NCBI RefSeq assembly: GCF_001591665.1
Contig: NZ_BCVI01000006.1
Location: 231,875-295,874 of the forward strand
DNA length: 64,000 bases
Source of the DNA: Neobacillus soli NBRC 102451
Lineage (GTDB): Bacteria > Bacillota > Bacilli > Bacillales > Cytobacillaceae
Direction: 5' to 3'
Position 1 is the stretch's first letter. Every line of letters begins with the position of its first letter. The notes under the pieces are model-generated. The model ran no database searches. It saw only the letters and a program-made list of their open reading frames with translations, and was not told the DNA's origin. Shown here piece by piece: positions 35,907-45,186 of the stretch. A program made the translations under genes and the position numbers.

Positions 35907-37646
35907 TCATTCGATAAGATTCCTTTTTTGCATGAGAAGCTTGTTAAATTCTTTATCTAAAAATTCATATTTGGGATCCATTTGATCTATTAGTGATAGC
36001 TCACCAAGAATTGTAGATAGCTGGTTTTCAATGACTAACAGCCTTTCTTTGCTGGAATCCTCACGCTTTTTATCTTTATTAAAATATTCCTCTGGTTTCA
36101 TTTCTACTCTTCTTATTGTTTGATTTTCAAACACAAGCAGCCGCTCACAAAGTTTATTGAGGAAATAATAATCATGAGAAACAGTAATGATGGTACCGGT
36201 AAACTCAGTTAATGTTTTTTCAAGCTGTTCCCTGCTCGGCAAATCCAGATGATTGGTTGGTTCGTCTAGAATAAGAACATCGTATTCCTTCATTAACATA
36301 TCAACCAGCTTTACTCTCGTTCGTTCGCCTAGACTTAATGTCCCAATTGGCTTCGTAATATGTTCTTCCTTTAATCCTAAATTTGCAAATAATGTCCTTG
36401 CTTGGTGAATGTCCTCTCTGTCCATAAACCCTAAAGCATCAATTGCATTCTTATCTGCTGGTAAATCAGCTACATCCTGGCTTAAGTAAGCAATTTTTAT
36501 TGAATCGCTCTTCCACAGTTCCCCTTCTGAATACGCCTGTTCCCCTAGAATCATTTTAATTAAGGTCGTTTTCCCGCAGCCATTTTCACCGAACAGTCCA
36601 ATTCGTTCCCCGTGATTAATGTAAAACTGGGAACTCCGAAAAAGAGTCCTATTCTCGAATGTTTTACCAAGCTGCTTTGCCTCAATAATCCGTTTGCCCC
36701 TCTTTCCCGTGCTATCAAATTGGAAACGGACTTTTGTCTCTTCCAGTGGTTGATCAACCCTTTGTTTTTCAAGTTCATTTTGTAGCCGTTTCATTTTCGA
36801 TTTCACTTGATTGTCACGCTTTTTTGCCTTCTTCCTGTGAAATTCCTTTATGCCATTTTGCCTTTTCGAAGGACCTTTTCCCTTTTTCGTTGAATCACGA
36901 TGTGCTTTTTCAGACCAGGACTTTAATTGCTCCATTTGCGATTCAACCATTTCTATTTGACGCTGCTGAACATTATATTGGTGTCGCTGATCCTCTATCT
37001 GCTGTTGTTTCTTCTTTCGATAGTCACTGTAGTTCCCATTGTAAAAATGGATGTTGCCATTTTCCATTTCAAATATCCGATTGACGGTTTTATCCAAGAA
37101 ATGGCGGTCATGCGAAATAATCAAGACAGGTCCATCGAACCTCTTTAATTCGGAAATCAACCACTCAATGCCTGTAAAATCTAAATGATTTGTTGGTTCA
37201 TCCAAGATTAGAAAATCTGGCTTTGATGCCCAAACCATCGATAGTGCGAGCTTCAGCTTTTCACCGCCGCTTAAATGGGTTAGTTGATTTTCCTCCCATT
37301 CGTAAACCTTTTTGAGACCCAGTTCGCTAGCATGCCGAAATAGATCATTTTCTATATTACCTAACAGGGATTGATGAAAATCGCTTACTTCATAATCAAT
37401 CGATTGTGAAAGATATCCTATTCTTAAATCACTTGGTTTCTCAATTACACCTTTGTCCGGATAAAGTTTGCCAAACAGGAGATTGGCCAACGTGGTTTTA
37501 CCCGTTCCATTTAGGCCAACAAGTCCAATTCTCTCGCCGTTTTTTATCTCAAACTGAATATTGTCCAAGATTTTTTGTAGATGAAAGCTTTTTTCTAAAC
37601 CCTTTACGTTAATAATCACTCTGCTTGATGTTTGTTTTTTAAACAT
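35907..37646 (-). CDS. ABC-F ribosome protection protein (VmlR/Vga-like)
   Basis: A 579-residue cytoplasmic protein with two ATPase domains and no membrane helices. Walker A motifs GLNGTGKTT (about 44-52) and GENGCGKTT, signatures LSGGEKLKL and LSLGERTRV, and Walker B LDEPTNHLD (twice) are all complete. A long, very basic linker (about 200-285) separates the domains; this antibiotic-resistance domain reaches into the ribosome and, with the short C-terminal extension, points to VmlR/Vga/Lsa-type proteins that displace pleuromutilins, lincosamides or streptogramin A. The 240-nt structured leader with its own promoter supports drug-induced attenuation. Drug range cannot be read from sequence. 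Confidence 0.85.
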   Translation of the reverse strand: MFKKQTSSRVIINVKGLEKSFHLQKILDNIQFEIKNGERIGLVGLNGTGKTTLANLLFGKLYPDKGVIEKPSDLRIGYLSQSIDYEVSDFHQSLLGNIENDLFRHASELGLKKVYEWEENQLTHLSGGEKLKLALSMVWASKPDFLILDEPTNHLDFTGIEWLISELKRFDGPVLIISHDRHFLDKTVNRIFEMENGNIHFYNGNYSDYRKKKQQQIEDQRHQYNVQQRQIEMVESQMEQLKSWSEKAHRDSTKKGKGPSKRQNGIKEFHRKKAKKRDNQVKSKMKRLQNELEKQRVDQPLEETKVRFQFDSTGKRGKRIIEAKQLGKTFENRTLFRSSQFYINHGERIGLFGENGCGKTTLIKMILGEQAYSEGELWKSDSIKIAYLSQDVADLPADKNAIDALGFMDREDIHQARTLFANLGLKEEHITKPIGTLSLGERTRVKLVDMLMKEYDVLILDEPTNHLDLPSREQLEKTLTEFTGTIITVSHDYYFLNKLCERLLVFENQTIRRVEMKPEEYFNKDKKREDSSKERLLVIENQLSTILGELSLIDQMDPKYEFLDKEFNKLLMQKRNLIE

Positions 37647-37888
37647 AAAAAAACCCCTTCATATGAACCTGAAGAGAGTCTATGCCGTATAGTAATCATA
37701 TATCTACCATAAATGCTGCTCAACAAATAAACCTATAAAGGTTTGTTTGCCATGGTTTTTACGATTAGGACATAAAAAAGGACAGACTAATCCTATTCTT
37801 CAGGTTCTTCATTTTTCGAGTATTCGAATCATGCGCTGAAAAATAAGATTATAATTTCATTGACCCTTAATCATTCCTTTTCGTTTGT
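37647..37888 (-). promoter_or_regulatory. Structured leader of the ABC-F gene (candidate attenuator)
   Basis: An RNA leader of about 240 nt. An 11-bp perfect inverted repeat (37665-37675 with 37797-37807) brings the region just before the ribosome binding site (37654-37659) together with a distal segment. A nested stem at 37724-37749 (CAAATAAACCT/AGGTTTGTTTG, one mismatch) and a GATTAG/CTAATC pair around a U-rich stretch add alternatives. Short frames such as MIRILEK end right before the distal arm. This fits ribosome-stalling control as known for ABC-F resistance genes; the switch itself is inferred. Confidence 0.55.
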
Positions 37889-37895
37889 TAATAAT

Positions 37896-37925
37896 ATTTT
37901 AATGGAGGACCCTTAACATTGTCAA
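37896..37925 (-). promoter_or_regulatory. Sigma-A promoter of the ABC-F leader
   Basis: On the minus strand TTGACA (37925-37920) and TAAAAT (37901-37896) are 18 bp apart, about 250 bp upstream of the start codon and just after the aconitase terminator. Confidence 0.7.
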
Positions 37926-37934
37926 TCAAAAGCA

Positions 37935-37968
37935 GAAAACACCATGACCTAAAAGGCATGGTGTTTTC
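37935..37968 (-). terminator. Terminator of acnA
   Basis: GAAAACACCATG and CATGGTGTTTTC form a perfect 12-bp stem. Confidence 0.85.
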
Positions 37969-37977
37969 ATTAAAGAA

Positions 37978-40686
37978 TTAAGCTTGTAATTTTTCACGTA
38001 GTACCATTTGCAGGATGCCGCCGTGACGGTAGTAATCAATTTCAACTTCAGAATCAAAGCGGACAAGCACTTCGAATTCTTTCTTGTTGCCAGCTTCGTC
38101 AGTAGCTGTTACTTTTAGCAGGTCACGGGGTTTTACATTTTCGTCCACTTGAACATCGATCGTTTCTTTACCAGTTAAACCTAGTGTTTCTGCGCTTTCG
38201 CCGGCTTTAAATTGAAGTGGCAGCACACCCATCAACACAAGGTTTGAACGGTGAATACGTTCAAAGCTTTCAGCTAGAACTGTTTTGATACCTAGAAGGT
38301 TGGTACCTTTCGCAGCCCAGTCACGTGAAGAGCCCATTCCGTAGTCTTTACCAGCAAGAACAATCAAGCCAGTGCCGTTTTCTTTGTACTTCATGCACGC
38401 ATCGTAGATAGACGTTACTTCGCCTGTCGGCCAGTAAGTAGTTACGCCGCCTTCTGTACCTGGAGCGATTTGGTTACGAATACGAATGTTTGCAAATGTT
38501 CCGCGCATCATCACTTCGTGGTTACCACGGCGAGATCCGTACGAGTTAAAGTCGCGGATCGCCACGCCTTTTTCAAGTAAATATTTTCCGGCTGGAGTAT
38601 TTTTACCAATAGCACCTGCTGGTGAAATATGGTCAGTTGTTACGGAATCCCCAAACTTACCAACCACACGTAGTCCATTTAATGGCTCAACTTCACCTGG
38701 TTCAGGTGATAAGCCTTCAAAGAACGGCGGGTTTGCAATGTAAGTAGAATCTTCATCCCAAGTATATAAAGGCTCATTACTTGTTTTGATTTCATTCCAA
38801 CGCTCGTTGTCACCAAAAACGTTCTCGTACTCTTTACGGAATAGCTCAGGTGTAACAGTGCGTTTAACCACATCATTGACTTCTGCAGTAGATGGCCAAA
38901 TATCCTTGAAGAAGACATCGTTACCGTCTTTATCTTTACCAATTGCTTCAGTAGCGAAATCGATATTCACTGTACCAGCAAGCGCATAGGCAACAACAAG
39001 CGGTGGTGAAGCAAGATAGTTTGCTTTTACAAGCGGATGAATCCGTCCTTCAAAGTTACGGTTTCCGGAAAGTACGGATGTAACTAATAGATCGTTTTCA
39101 GCGATTGTTTTTTCAATTTCTTCTTTTAATGGACCGGAGTTTCCGATACAGGTGGTACAGCCGTAACCTACAAGGTTGAAACCGATTTGCTCAAGATATG
39201 GTAGCAATCCAGAATCACGAAGATAGCCAGTTACAACTTTTGAACCCGGTGCTAAGGAAGTTTTAACGAATTTTGGAACTTCCATTCCTAATTCAACTGC
39301 TTTTTTCGCAACAAGTCCTGCTCCAGCCATTACATACGGATTCGATGTGTTTGTACAGCTTGTAATGGAAGCAATGGCAATCGCACCAGTCTTAATCGTT
39401 GTTTCGTCACCGTTTTGGAATTTAACGGTCGCTGACTTTTCAAGTTCCTCAGATTTCATGCCGAAACCTTGGTTCCCTTGTGGTGCAGAAATCGCTTTAT
39501 TAAATTCTGTTTTCATTTTTGAAAGTGGAATCAAATCTTGTGGACGTTTTGGACCAGAAAGATTTGCTTCAATCGCAGAAAGGTCAATTTCAACGACATT
39601 TGTATAAACTGGCTCTTCACTCGGATTGAAGAATAAGCCGTTTTCTTTGCAATATTGTTCAACAACATTGATTTGTTCTTCATCGCGTCCAGTTAAACGT
39701 AAGTAGGCAATTGCTTCTTCGTCAACAGGGAAGAATCCACAAGTTGCGCCGTATTCAGGAGCCATGTTGGCAATTGTCGCACGGTCAGCAAGTGGTAGTA
39801 CGGATACACCAGGTCCGAAGAATTCAACGAATTTTCCAACTACCCCATTACTACGAAGGACTTGCGTTACTTTTAAGGCAAGGTCTGTTGCAGTTGAGCC
39901 GTTTGGAAGTTCGCCCAGTAATTTAACACCGACTACTTCAGGCACTGGGAAGTATGATGGCTGCCCAAGCATGCCAGCTTCTGCTTCAATACCGCCTACG
40001 CCCCATCCAAGTACCCCAAGACCGTTGATCATTGTCGTATGTGAATCTGTACCTACCAATGTATCAGGATATGCTTCAAGCTCACCGTCAGCATTTTCTG
40101 CCACATGAACAACATCGGCCAAGTATTCAAGGTTTACTTGGTGAACGATACCTGTTGCAGGCGGCACGGCACGGTAGTTATTAAATGATTTTTGTGCCCA
40201 GCTTAAGAACTGGTAGCGCTCAGCATTACGTTCGAATTCATAATCCATGTTAATTCGTAATGAATCTGCTGATCCATAGGCATCAACCTGTACGGAGTGA
40301 TCAATAACAAGGTCAACCGTTTTTTCTGGATTGATTTTGTCTGGGTCGCCGCCAAGGTCTGCCATTGCTTTTCTTAAAGAAGCAAGGTCAACTACCGCTG
40401 GTACACCAGTAAAGTCTTGAAGGATAACACGTGCCGGCTTAAATGGAACGTCCACTTCTTTAAGCTCAGCTGTACCCCATTTTGCTAAGTTTTCAATATG
40501 CTCTTTCCCAATCATGCGGCCATCATATTGGCGAAGTACTGATTCAAGTAGTACTTTTACGGAATAAGGCAATTTGGATACCTTGCCAATGCCTGCCTCT
40601 TCAAGTGCACTTAAACGGTAATAGTGGTAGCGTTTACCGTTTACTTCAAAGGACGTCCGTGCGTTAAATACGTCGTTTTTTACCAT
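37978..40686 (-). CDS. acnA: Aconitate hydratase AcnA/CitB
   Basis: A 902-residue TCA-cycle enzyme interconverting citrate and isocitrate; the apo-form binds iron-responsive RNAs. The three 4Fe-4S cysteines are visible: one in [11 protein letters not shown] and two in [11 protein letters not shown]. Further conserved blocks are [17 protein letters not shown] and the swivel-domain [10 protein letters not shown]. The start is the ATG at 40686 (MVKNDVF) with GGGGG upstream; the longer frame adds six residues. Upstream lie candidate CcpC dyads. In B. subtilis citB is likewise flanked by sspO. Confidence 0.97.
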   Translation of the reverse strand: MVKNDVFNARTSFEVNGKRYHYYRLSALEEAGIGKVSKLPYSVKVLLESVLRQYDGRMIGKEHIENLAKWGTAELKEVDVPFKPARVILQDFTGVPAVVDLASLRKAMADLGGDPDKINPEKTVDLVIDHSVQVDAYGSADSLRINMDYEFERNAERYQFLSWAQKSFNNYRAVPPATGIVHQVNLEYLADVVHVAENADGELEAYPDTLVGTDSHTTMINGLGVLGWGVGGIEAEAGMLGQPSYFPVPEVVGVKLLGELPNGSTATDLALKVTQVLRSNGVVGKFVEFFGPGVSVLPLADRATIANMAPEYGATCGFFPVDEEAIAYLRLTGRDEEQINVVEQYCKENGLFFNPSEEPVYTNVVEIDLSAIEANLSGPKRPQDLIPLSKMKTEFNKAISAPQGNQGFGMKSEELEKSATVKFQNGDETTIKTGAIAIASITSCTNTSNPYVMAGAGLVAKKAVELGMEVPKFVKTSLAPGSKVVTGYLRDSGLLPYLEQIGFNLVGYGCTTCIGNSGPLKEEIEKTIAENDLLVTSVLSGNRNFEGRIHPLVKANYLASPPLVVAYALAGTVNIDFATEAIGKDKDGNDVFFKDIWPSTAEVNDVVKRTVTPELFRKEYENVFGDNERWNEIKTSNEPLYTWDEDSTYIANPPFFEGLSPEPGEVEPLNGLRVVGKFGDSVTTDHISPAGAIGKNTPAGKYLLEKGVAIRDFNSYGSRRGNHEVMMRGTFANIRIRNQIAPGTEGGVTTYWPTGEVTSIYDACMKYKENGTGLIVLAGKDYGMGSSRDWAAKGTNLLGIKTVLAESFERIHRSNLVLMGVLPLQFKAGESAETLGLTGKETIDVQVDENVKPRDLLKVTATDEAGNKKEFEVLVRFDSEVEIDYYRHGGILQMVLREKLQA

Positions 40687-40809
40687 TTGTAAAATCCCCC
40701 TCATTCGTCATCATAGTAAAATTAACGAAAAGTTGAAAAGTTTGAATTTTCCCATCCAGCTTCACTTTTCTCACAATTCTAATCTTAAACCAACTAAATA
40801 CATAAGTAA

Positions 40810-40848
40810 ATAACAAGAAAGTTATTGTGCTTGATAAGTTTTCCTTAT
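40810..40848. promoter_or_regulatory. Candidate CcpC dyads upstream of acnA
   Basis: ATAA-N7-TTAT at 40834-40848 matches the CcpC consensus exactly; a second, imperfect dyad ATAA-N8-TTAT lies at 40810-40825. CcpC represses citB when citrate is low in B. subtilis. On the minus strand TTTACT-17-TAAGAT just downstream could be the promoter. The AT-rich context makes chance matches possible. Confidence 0.45.
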
Positions 40849-40950
40849 GTTTTTTATGTAATTTGTTCGGAATATTTTGAAAATCTTATGAATGCTTTGT
40901 GAAAATCCGTGACGGGAAAATCTTTATTTTCCTTTTTATTATCTCAAAAA

Positions 40951-40990
40951 AATATTTCCTTGTCATTTTTTTAATCAAAAAGGAAATATT
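40951..40990. repeat. 11-bp inverted repeat before sspO
   Basis: AATATTTCCTT (40951-40961) and AAGGAAATATT (40980-40990) are perfect arms around an 18-bp T-rich spacer, ending just before the sspO ribosome binding site. It may form a leader hairpin; no known motif is recognised. The rest of the 325-bp gap between acnA and sspO shows nothing further. Confidence 0.45.
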
Positions 40991-41011
40991 AACATGGAAG
41001 GGGGTGAGTGT

Positions 41012-41164
41012 TTGGCAAAACGTAAAGCAAACCATGTGATACCTGGTGCGAATGCTGCTAAGGCACAGGGAAATGGTGCCGGGTTCAATGAGGAAATGGC
41101 AAGTGAACCAGAATTAACAGTAAAAGAAAGAATGAACAATAAAAAGCGTAAGAAAAATCAATAA
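41012..41164 (+). CDS. sspO: Small acid-soluble spore protein O
   Basis: A 50-residue protein, [20 protein letters not shown] then a charged end KKRKKNQ, matching SspO. The TTG start is chosen because GGAAGGGGGTGAG precedes it; an in-frame ATG 18 nt earlier overlaps that site. Minor spore-core protein, made in the forespore; divergent from acnA. Confidence 0.92.
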   Translation: MAKRKANHVIPGANAAKAQGNGAGFNEEMASEPELTVKERMNNKKRKKNQ

Positions 41165-41196
41165 AAGCAGGCGGGGATTCCCTCCGCCTGCTTTAC
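41162..41196. terminator. Bidirectional terminator after sspO
   Basis: AAAGCAGGCGG and CCGCCTGCTTT form a perfect 11-bp stem between convergent genes. Confidence 0.8.
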
Positions 41197-41466
41197 CTAT
41201 TCCGTTTGATTTACCTCGGAAACCATGCTTTTTAGGTCCTGCTGGAACCGTTCCAATTGAGATTTTTGCTTTTCTGAAGCGACCTCAAGTGCGTTTTCTA
41301 TTTGTTGGTATGCTTCATTTACTTCGTTCTTTAAATGCTTTAGTTGATGTCCATAGCTGGCACTGTCATTGACGATTGTCTCAAAAAGGCCTTGAGCTTC
41401 CTCATATCCTTGTTGCGCTGCTTGAAAAGCCTGCTGCTTATCCTTGTTGTAAGGATATTTTTGCAT
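41197..41466 (-). CDS. Hypothetical helical protein, 89 residues
   Basis: An 89-residue protein with no signal or membrane segment, almost entirely predicted helix and rich in Gln, Glu and Lys (AFQAAQQGYEEAQGLFETIV, then QLKHLKNEVNEAYQQIENAL), probably a coiled coil. GAAGGAGTGAG precedes the ATG. I do not recognise a named family. Placement between sspO and sspP suggests sporulation, but this is inference. Confidence 0.7.
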   Translation of the reverse strand: MQKYPYNKDKQQAFQAAQQGYEEAQGLFETIVNDSASYGHQLKHLKNEVNEAYQQIENALEVASEKQKSQLERFQQDLKSMVSEVNQTE

Positions 41467-41576
41467 ATAATTCTCACTCCTTCATTTTGCTTACCGTTAA
41501 ATTGCACAGATTAAAAAAAATTATTCAGCATAAAAGGACTTAATGACCGCATCCTAACAAGTAGGAGGGATGACAC

Positions 41577-41714
41577 ATGAACAAAAATGATGGAAAAGAT
41601 ATGCGTAAAAATGCACCAAAGCAGTCAGGACAGCCAGAACCCTTGAGCGGTTCCCACAAAGTAAAGAATCGCAACCATACACGCCAAAAACATAATTCTA
41701 GTCATGATATGTAA
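41577..41714 (+). CDS. sspP: Small acid-soluble spore protein P
   Basis: A 45-residue protein: [40 protein letters not shown] and a short tail, an almost exact match to SspP. GTAGGAGGGATGACAC precedes the ATG. Minor spore-core protein. Confidence 0.95.
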   Translation: MNKNDGKDMRKNAPKQSGQPEPLSGSHKVKNRNHTRQKHNSSHDM

Positions 41715-41722
41715 GAGACAAA

Positions 41723-41747
41723 AACCCCTCTTATTTTAAGAGGGGTT
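41723..41747. terminator. Bidirectional terminator shared by sspP and selA
   Basis: AACCCCTCTTA and TAAGAGGGGTT are perfect arms; the selA stop codon lies in the hairpin, so the terminator overlaps the end of the gene. Confidence 0.8.
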
Positions 41748-43151
41748 CACTTTTATCAATGCTTCAAGCAAAGATACTTCATCTTCAGGTGTAACTGTTC
41801 TCAAATCAATAATAAACTCGTCCTTTTGGATTCGTGCAATGATAGCTGGCTTAGATTCCGTTCGTAATTTTCTTCCAAGCTGTTCCGCAGTTAATAAATG
41901 ATGCTGTAGTGCAATGACCATTGTTGGCAGAACAACGTCTGGCATTGTCCCACCACCTACCTGGCTTGTATCCTGAAAAACTTTTACCTGAAAACTGCTT
42001 GTTCTTTGTAACAAGTTTGTAACGAATGAATTTGACCTTTCGTCTAATACATTAATAGGTACTAATAAATCACGGATGGTTGGGATATTTCTCATGGCAC
42101 TCTCGCCGCGGGCATAATCGATTAACGTCCCCTCGAGCGCTGCTAACGTCATTTTATCAACACGTACCACCCTGGCTAACTGGTGTTTTTTTAAACAATC
42201 AATGATTTCTTTCTTTCCAACGATAATCCCTGCCTGCGGACCGCCGAGGAGCTTGTCACCACTAAAGGTAACAACATCTGCCCCCATTTCGATGACCTCT
42301 TTCACGACCGGTTCTTCACCAATTCCATGCTTTCTGAAATCATAGAGGGCGCCGCTGCCAAGATCTTCATAAAAAATGACATGATCCAGCCTTTTAGCTA
42401 AATCAACAAGCTCCTTTGTGTCGACTGATTTTGTGAACCCGATAACCTTAAAGTTACTCGTGTGGACCTTCATCACAATAGCCGTTTCCGGTGTCACTGC
42501 TTTTTCGTAATCGTAAAGATGTGTCTTATTAGTTGTTCCCACTTCTTTAAGGGCTGCCCCACTTTCCTCCATGATGGAGGAAATCCGAAATGAACCGCCG
42601 ATTTCTACCAGCTGTCCCCTAGAAACAATGACTTCTTTATTTTTAGCTAATGCCCTTAAAACAAGATAAACAGCGGATGCATTGTTATTGACAACCATGA
42701 CCGCTTCAGCACCGGTGATTTCTTTAAGAAGTGCCTCCACATGACTATGTCTTGAACCTCTCTCACCTTCTATTAACTTGTACTCAAGATTCGAATAGCT
42801 TCTTGCCGTTTCAACAACATGATTAATCGCATTCTCGCTTAACCGGGCCCTGCCAAGATTGGTATGTAATATCGTCCCCGTCGCATTGATTACTTTTTCT
42901 AAGGTGTAGGAATACTGTTTTTTTAAATTGGCTTCCAGGATGGCAAACAAGTCTTCAATAAAATGGTTGGTTCCTGGGATTCCGCCCGACCATTTATCAT
43001 TGAGAATTGATTCCCTTATCCGATCCAATTCATCTTTCAATTGTTTAGTAAGCTGGATCGGATCTAGCTGACTTTCATTAAGAAGTGTTAAAAACTTACC
43101 ATGATTCTGAAGCTCATGGACGGCTGGAATTGAACGTAGCCATTCTTTCAC
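41736..43151 (-). CDS. selA: L-seryl-tRNA(Sec) selenium transferase
   Basis: A 471-residue PLP enzyme converting Ser-tRNA(Sec) to Sec-tRNA(Sec) with selenophosphate from SelD. Visible are the N-terminal tRNA-binding helices (IPAVHEL, the usual SelA start), INATGTILHTNLGRA, GAEAVMVVNNNASAVYL, and the PLP lysine K300 in TFSGDKLLGGPQAG. The GTG start has GGGAG 8 nt upstream. selB often follows selA, but here a terminator and sspP come next, so selB must be elsewhere. The gene splits the sspP-cotM neighbourhood seen in B. subtilis. Confidence 0.95.
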   Translation of the reverse strand: MKEWLRSIPAVHELQNHGKFLTLLNESQLDPIQLTKQLKDELDRIRESILNDKWSGGIPGTNHFIEDLFAILEANLKKQYSYTLEKVINATGTILHTNLGRARLSENAINHVVETARSYSNLEYKLIEGERGSRHSHVEALLKEITGAEAVMVVNNNASAVYLVLRALAKNKEVIVSRGQLVEIGGSFRISSIMEESGAALKEVGTTNKTHLYDYEKAVTPETAIVMKVHTSNFKVIGFTKSVDTKELVDLAKRLDHVIFYEDLGSGALYDFRKHGIGEEPVVKEVIEMGADVVTFSGDKLLGGPQAGIIVGKKEIIDCLKKHQLARVVRVDKMTLAALEGTLIDYARGESAMRNIPTIRDLLVPINVLDERSNSFVTNLLQRTSSFQVKVFQDTSQVGGGTMPDVVLPTMVIALQHHLLTAEQLGRKLRTESKPAIIARIQKDEFIIDLRTVTPEDEVSLLEALIKVNPS

Positions 43152-43254
43152 GATAAAAACTCCCTCACTAATCCTTCTTTTGTCCTATTATATCATATCA
43201 GTTTCACCTTTTAAGTTTGGATGAATAAAATGAAACGAGCAAGGGGGATTGGAT

Positions 43255-43659
43255 ATGAAAAAAAAGAAGCATCAACAAAATCAGAGTTTAGCTTTTGATT
43301 TTGATTTGGTGGAAAAATGGTTGGAAAACTATTTTCTTGACCCGCTAACCTCTTATTTGGATGCAACACAATTTCAAATTGATCTTTATGAGACAGATAA
43401 GGAATGGATTGTCGAGGCCATTTTAACCGAATATGAAGCTTCTGAAATTAAGGTATTTATTGATGAAAAAAAATTAATCATTTCTGCATCAAAATTCCCC
43501 CCTTCCGAAACCTTGCCCAAACGGATTCGTTCCATTGATTTCCCCTTTTTGGTCATTAACCAAGAAGTATCAGCAGCCTTTTCGAATGGCATATTAGAGG
43601 TGTTTATCTCAAAAACAGAAAAGGGATTAGGCAAAAATCGATTTGTTACCTTACCTTAA
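43255..43659 (+). CDS. Hsp20-like spore coat protein (CotM-like)
   Basis: A 134-residue alpha-crystallin/Hsp20 domain protein: a lysine/glutamine-rich head, then beta-sandwich blocks (QIDLYETDKEWIVEAILTEY, EIKVFIDEKKLIISASK, FSNGILEVFISKTEKG). B. subtilis CotM is an Hsp20-like outer coat protein near sspP, so position and fold agree. The ATG at 43255 has AAGGGGG 7 nt upstream; a TTG six nt earlier lies too close to it. Confidence 0.78.
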   Translation: MKKKKHQQNQSLAFDFDLVEKWLENYFLDPLTSYLDATQFQIDLYETDKEWIVEAILTEYEASEIKVFIDEKKLIISASKFPPSETLPKRIRSIDFPFLVINQEVSAAFSNGILEVFISKTEKGLGKNRFVTLP

Positions 43660-43715
43660 GGTTTCATTTTTTTGCATCAATTAACATAATGAGATTATCA
43701 GTTGGTAATTTAAAA

Positions 43716-43740
43716 CCCTCATATCGAAACGATATGAGGG
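43716..43740 (-). terminator. Terminator of the SelW-like gene
   Basis: CCCTCATATCG and CGATATGAGGG form a perfect 11-bp stem with a three-base loop, 6 bp after the stop codon on the minus strand; TTTTAAATT follows. Confidence 0.85.
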
Positions 43741-43746
43741 TACATT

Positions 43747-43986
43747 CTATTTTGAAGCGATTATTTCAATCATTTCTTCGGAATCAGGAAAAACCCCTGT
43801 TTCAAGCTTTGAGTAGATCTTTTCTCCATTGACAGTCACCTCGAAAGCGCCGCCGGAACTTGAAATAAGTTCTAATTTTTTGATATCCCTATAAAAATGG
43901 TTAAACAAGTCCTCCGCGAAACTCGCGGCTTTTGGTGCATAATTTCATTGCATACAAAATTCAACAATGACATGATAGTTCTTCAT
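43747..43986 (-). CDS. SelW-like Rdx-family selenoprotein (in-frame TGA = Sec14)
   Basis: Eighty codons on the minus strand from ATG (GGGGG 7 nt upstream) to TAG, interrupted only by TGA at 43947-43945. Translation gives VIVEFCMQ-Sec-NYAPKAASFAEDL, then LELISSSGGAFEVTVNGEKIYSKLETGVFPD. This is the thioredoxin-like Rdx fold (SelW/SelT/SelH) with its Cys-x-x-Sec redox motif at residues 11-14. A hairpin follows 16 nt after the TGA. SelW-like proteins are thought to be small thiol oxidoreductases; the exact substrate is unknown. It diverges from selD across 141 bp. Most callers would miss this gene, since each half is too short. Confidence 0.9.
43914..43928 (-). other. Predicted bacterial SECIS hairpin of the SelW-like gene
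   Basis: On the minus strand CCGCGA and TCGCGG form a perfect 6-bp GC-rich stem with a GTT loop that starts 22 nt after the TGA, within the usual 16-37 nt range. Confidence 0.65.
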
Positions 43987-44127
43987 CAAAATACCCCCTA
44001 ATCACATTACTTTCCTACACAAAGATAGTAAAAACAGTTTATCCTATCCCCTGTTGTTCCGCAAATGTTCTGCACTATTGATGCGAATTGAAAAAGAAAG
44101 AGTTATACTAATAAAATGGAGGTGGAC

Positions 44128-45186
44128 ATGTTGAGTGAGCAAGAAAAAATTCGCCTGACCTCTTTATCCACAAAAGCTGGTTGAGGCTGCAAAATTGGTC
44201 CTGAGGACCTGGCGCAAGTTTTGCGTCTATTACCGAAACAAGAACCTGTTCCTGAATTATTAGTGGGACTTGATACGTCTGATGATGCAGGGGTCTATCG
44301 ATTAACAGACTCCATTGCACTTATCCAAACAGTCGATTATTTTACCCCGATTGTCGATGACCCGTATATGTTTGGCCAAATTACAGCTGCTAACGCATTA
44401 AGCGATGTTTATGCCATGGGAGGAGAGCCAAAAACAGTCTTAAATATTGTCGGCTTTCCGATTAAGAAGCTCGGTGCCGAAATGCTTTCTGAAATTCTTC
44501 GCGGTGCCGCGGATAAGGTGAAAGAAGCAGGCGCGATAACGGTCGGCGGTCATTCTATTGATGATCAAGAACCTAAATTTGGTTTGTCCGTTACGGGAAT
44601 TGTACATCCGGATAAAGTATGGAAAAATGTTGGTGCAAAACCAGGTGATGTCCTTGTACTGACGAAGCCAATTGGTGTCGGCATCCTCACCACAGGAATA
44701 AAAAGAAGCGTGGTAACACCTGAGCAAGAACAAATGGTAACAGAAACAATGGCGATGTTAAATAAGACGGCTGCTGAGGTTTTAACCAATTATCACCCTC
44801 ACGCTGTCACGGATGTAACTGGATTCGGGCTGCTTGGCCATGGCAGTGAAATGGCTAAAGGCAGCGATGTCAGTTTTGAAATCTCATTTTCACAGGTGCC
44901 GATGTTAAATGGCTCCGTTGAATTAGCGAAAAATGGTGTCGTTCCTGGAGGCTCAAAGTCTAATCATAAATGGTTAACAGATGATGTCGTTTATGACGAA
45001 GCTATTCTTCCCGAAGAACAGCTCGTCTTGTGTGACGCAATCACTTCTGGCGGCCTTCTCGTCTCATTAAAAGAAGAGGAAGCTGCAGAATATGTCGAAA
45101 AGCTTCAAACAAGTGGATTAGTTCAGGCGTCCATAATCGGAAAAGTTACCGAGAAAAAAGACAAATTTATATATGTCACACGTTAA
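44128..45186 (+). CDS. selD: Selenide, water dikinase SelD, itself a selenoprotein (Sec19)
   Basis: A 352-residue enzyme making selenophosphate from selenide and ATP. The frame begins at the ATG at 44128 (GGAGGTGG upstream) and reads LTSLSTKAG-Sec-GCKIGPEDL: the TGA at 44182-44184 sits at the catalytic Cys/Sec place of SelD. A caller ignoring it would start near 44221 and lose the active site. Downstream motifs are normal: LDTSDDAGVYRL (metal Asp), TVDYFTP-like QTVDYFTPIVDDPY, GGHSIDD and TDVTGFGLLGH. A hairpin follows the TGA. It provides selenium donor for SelA and for its own synthesis. Confidence 0.95.
44189..44224 (+). other. Predicted bacterial SECIS hairpin of selD
   Basis: An outer stem GCAAAA (44189-44194) with TTTTGC (44219-44224) encloses an inner stem GGTCC (44197-44201) with GGACC (44205-44209). 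The TGA apical loop starts 17 nt after the Sec codon, at the short end of the known range. Confidence 0.6.

Noticed and set aside
44221..45186. SelD starting at a TTG after the TGA
   Set aside because: This start would remove the conserved Sec/Cys and lysine of the active site and has no ribosome binding site; the ATG at 44128 is preferred.
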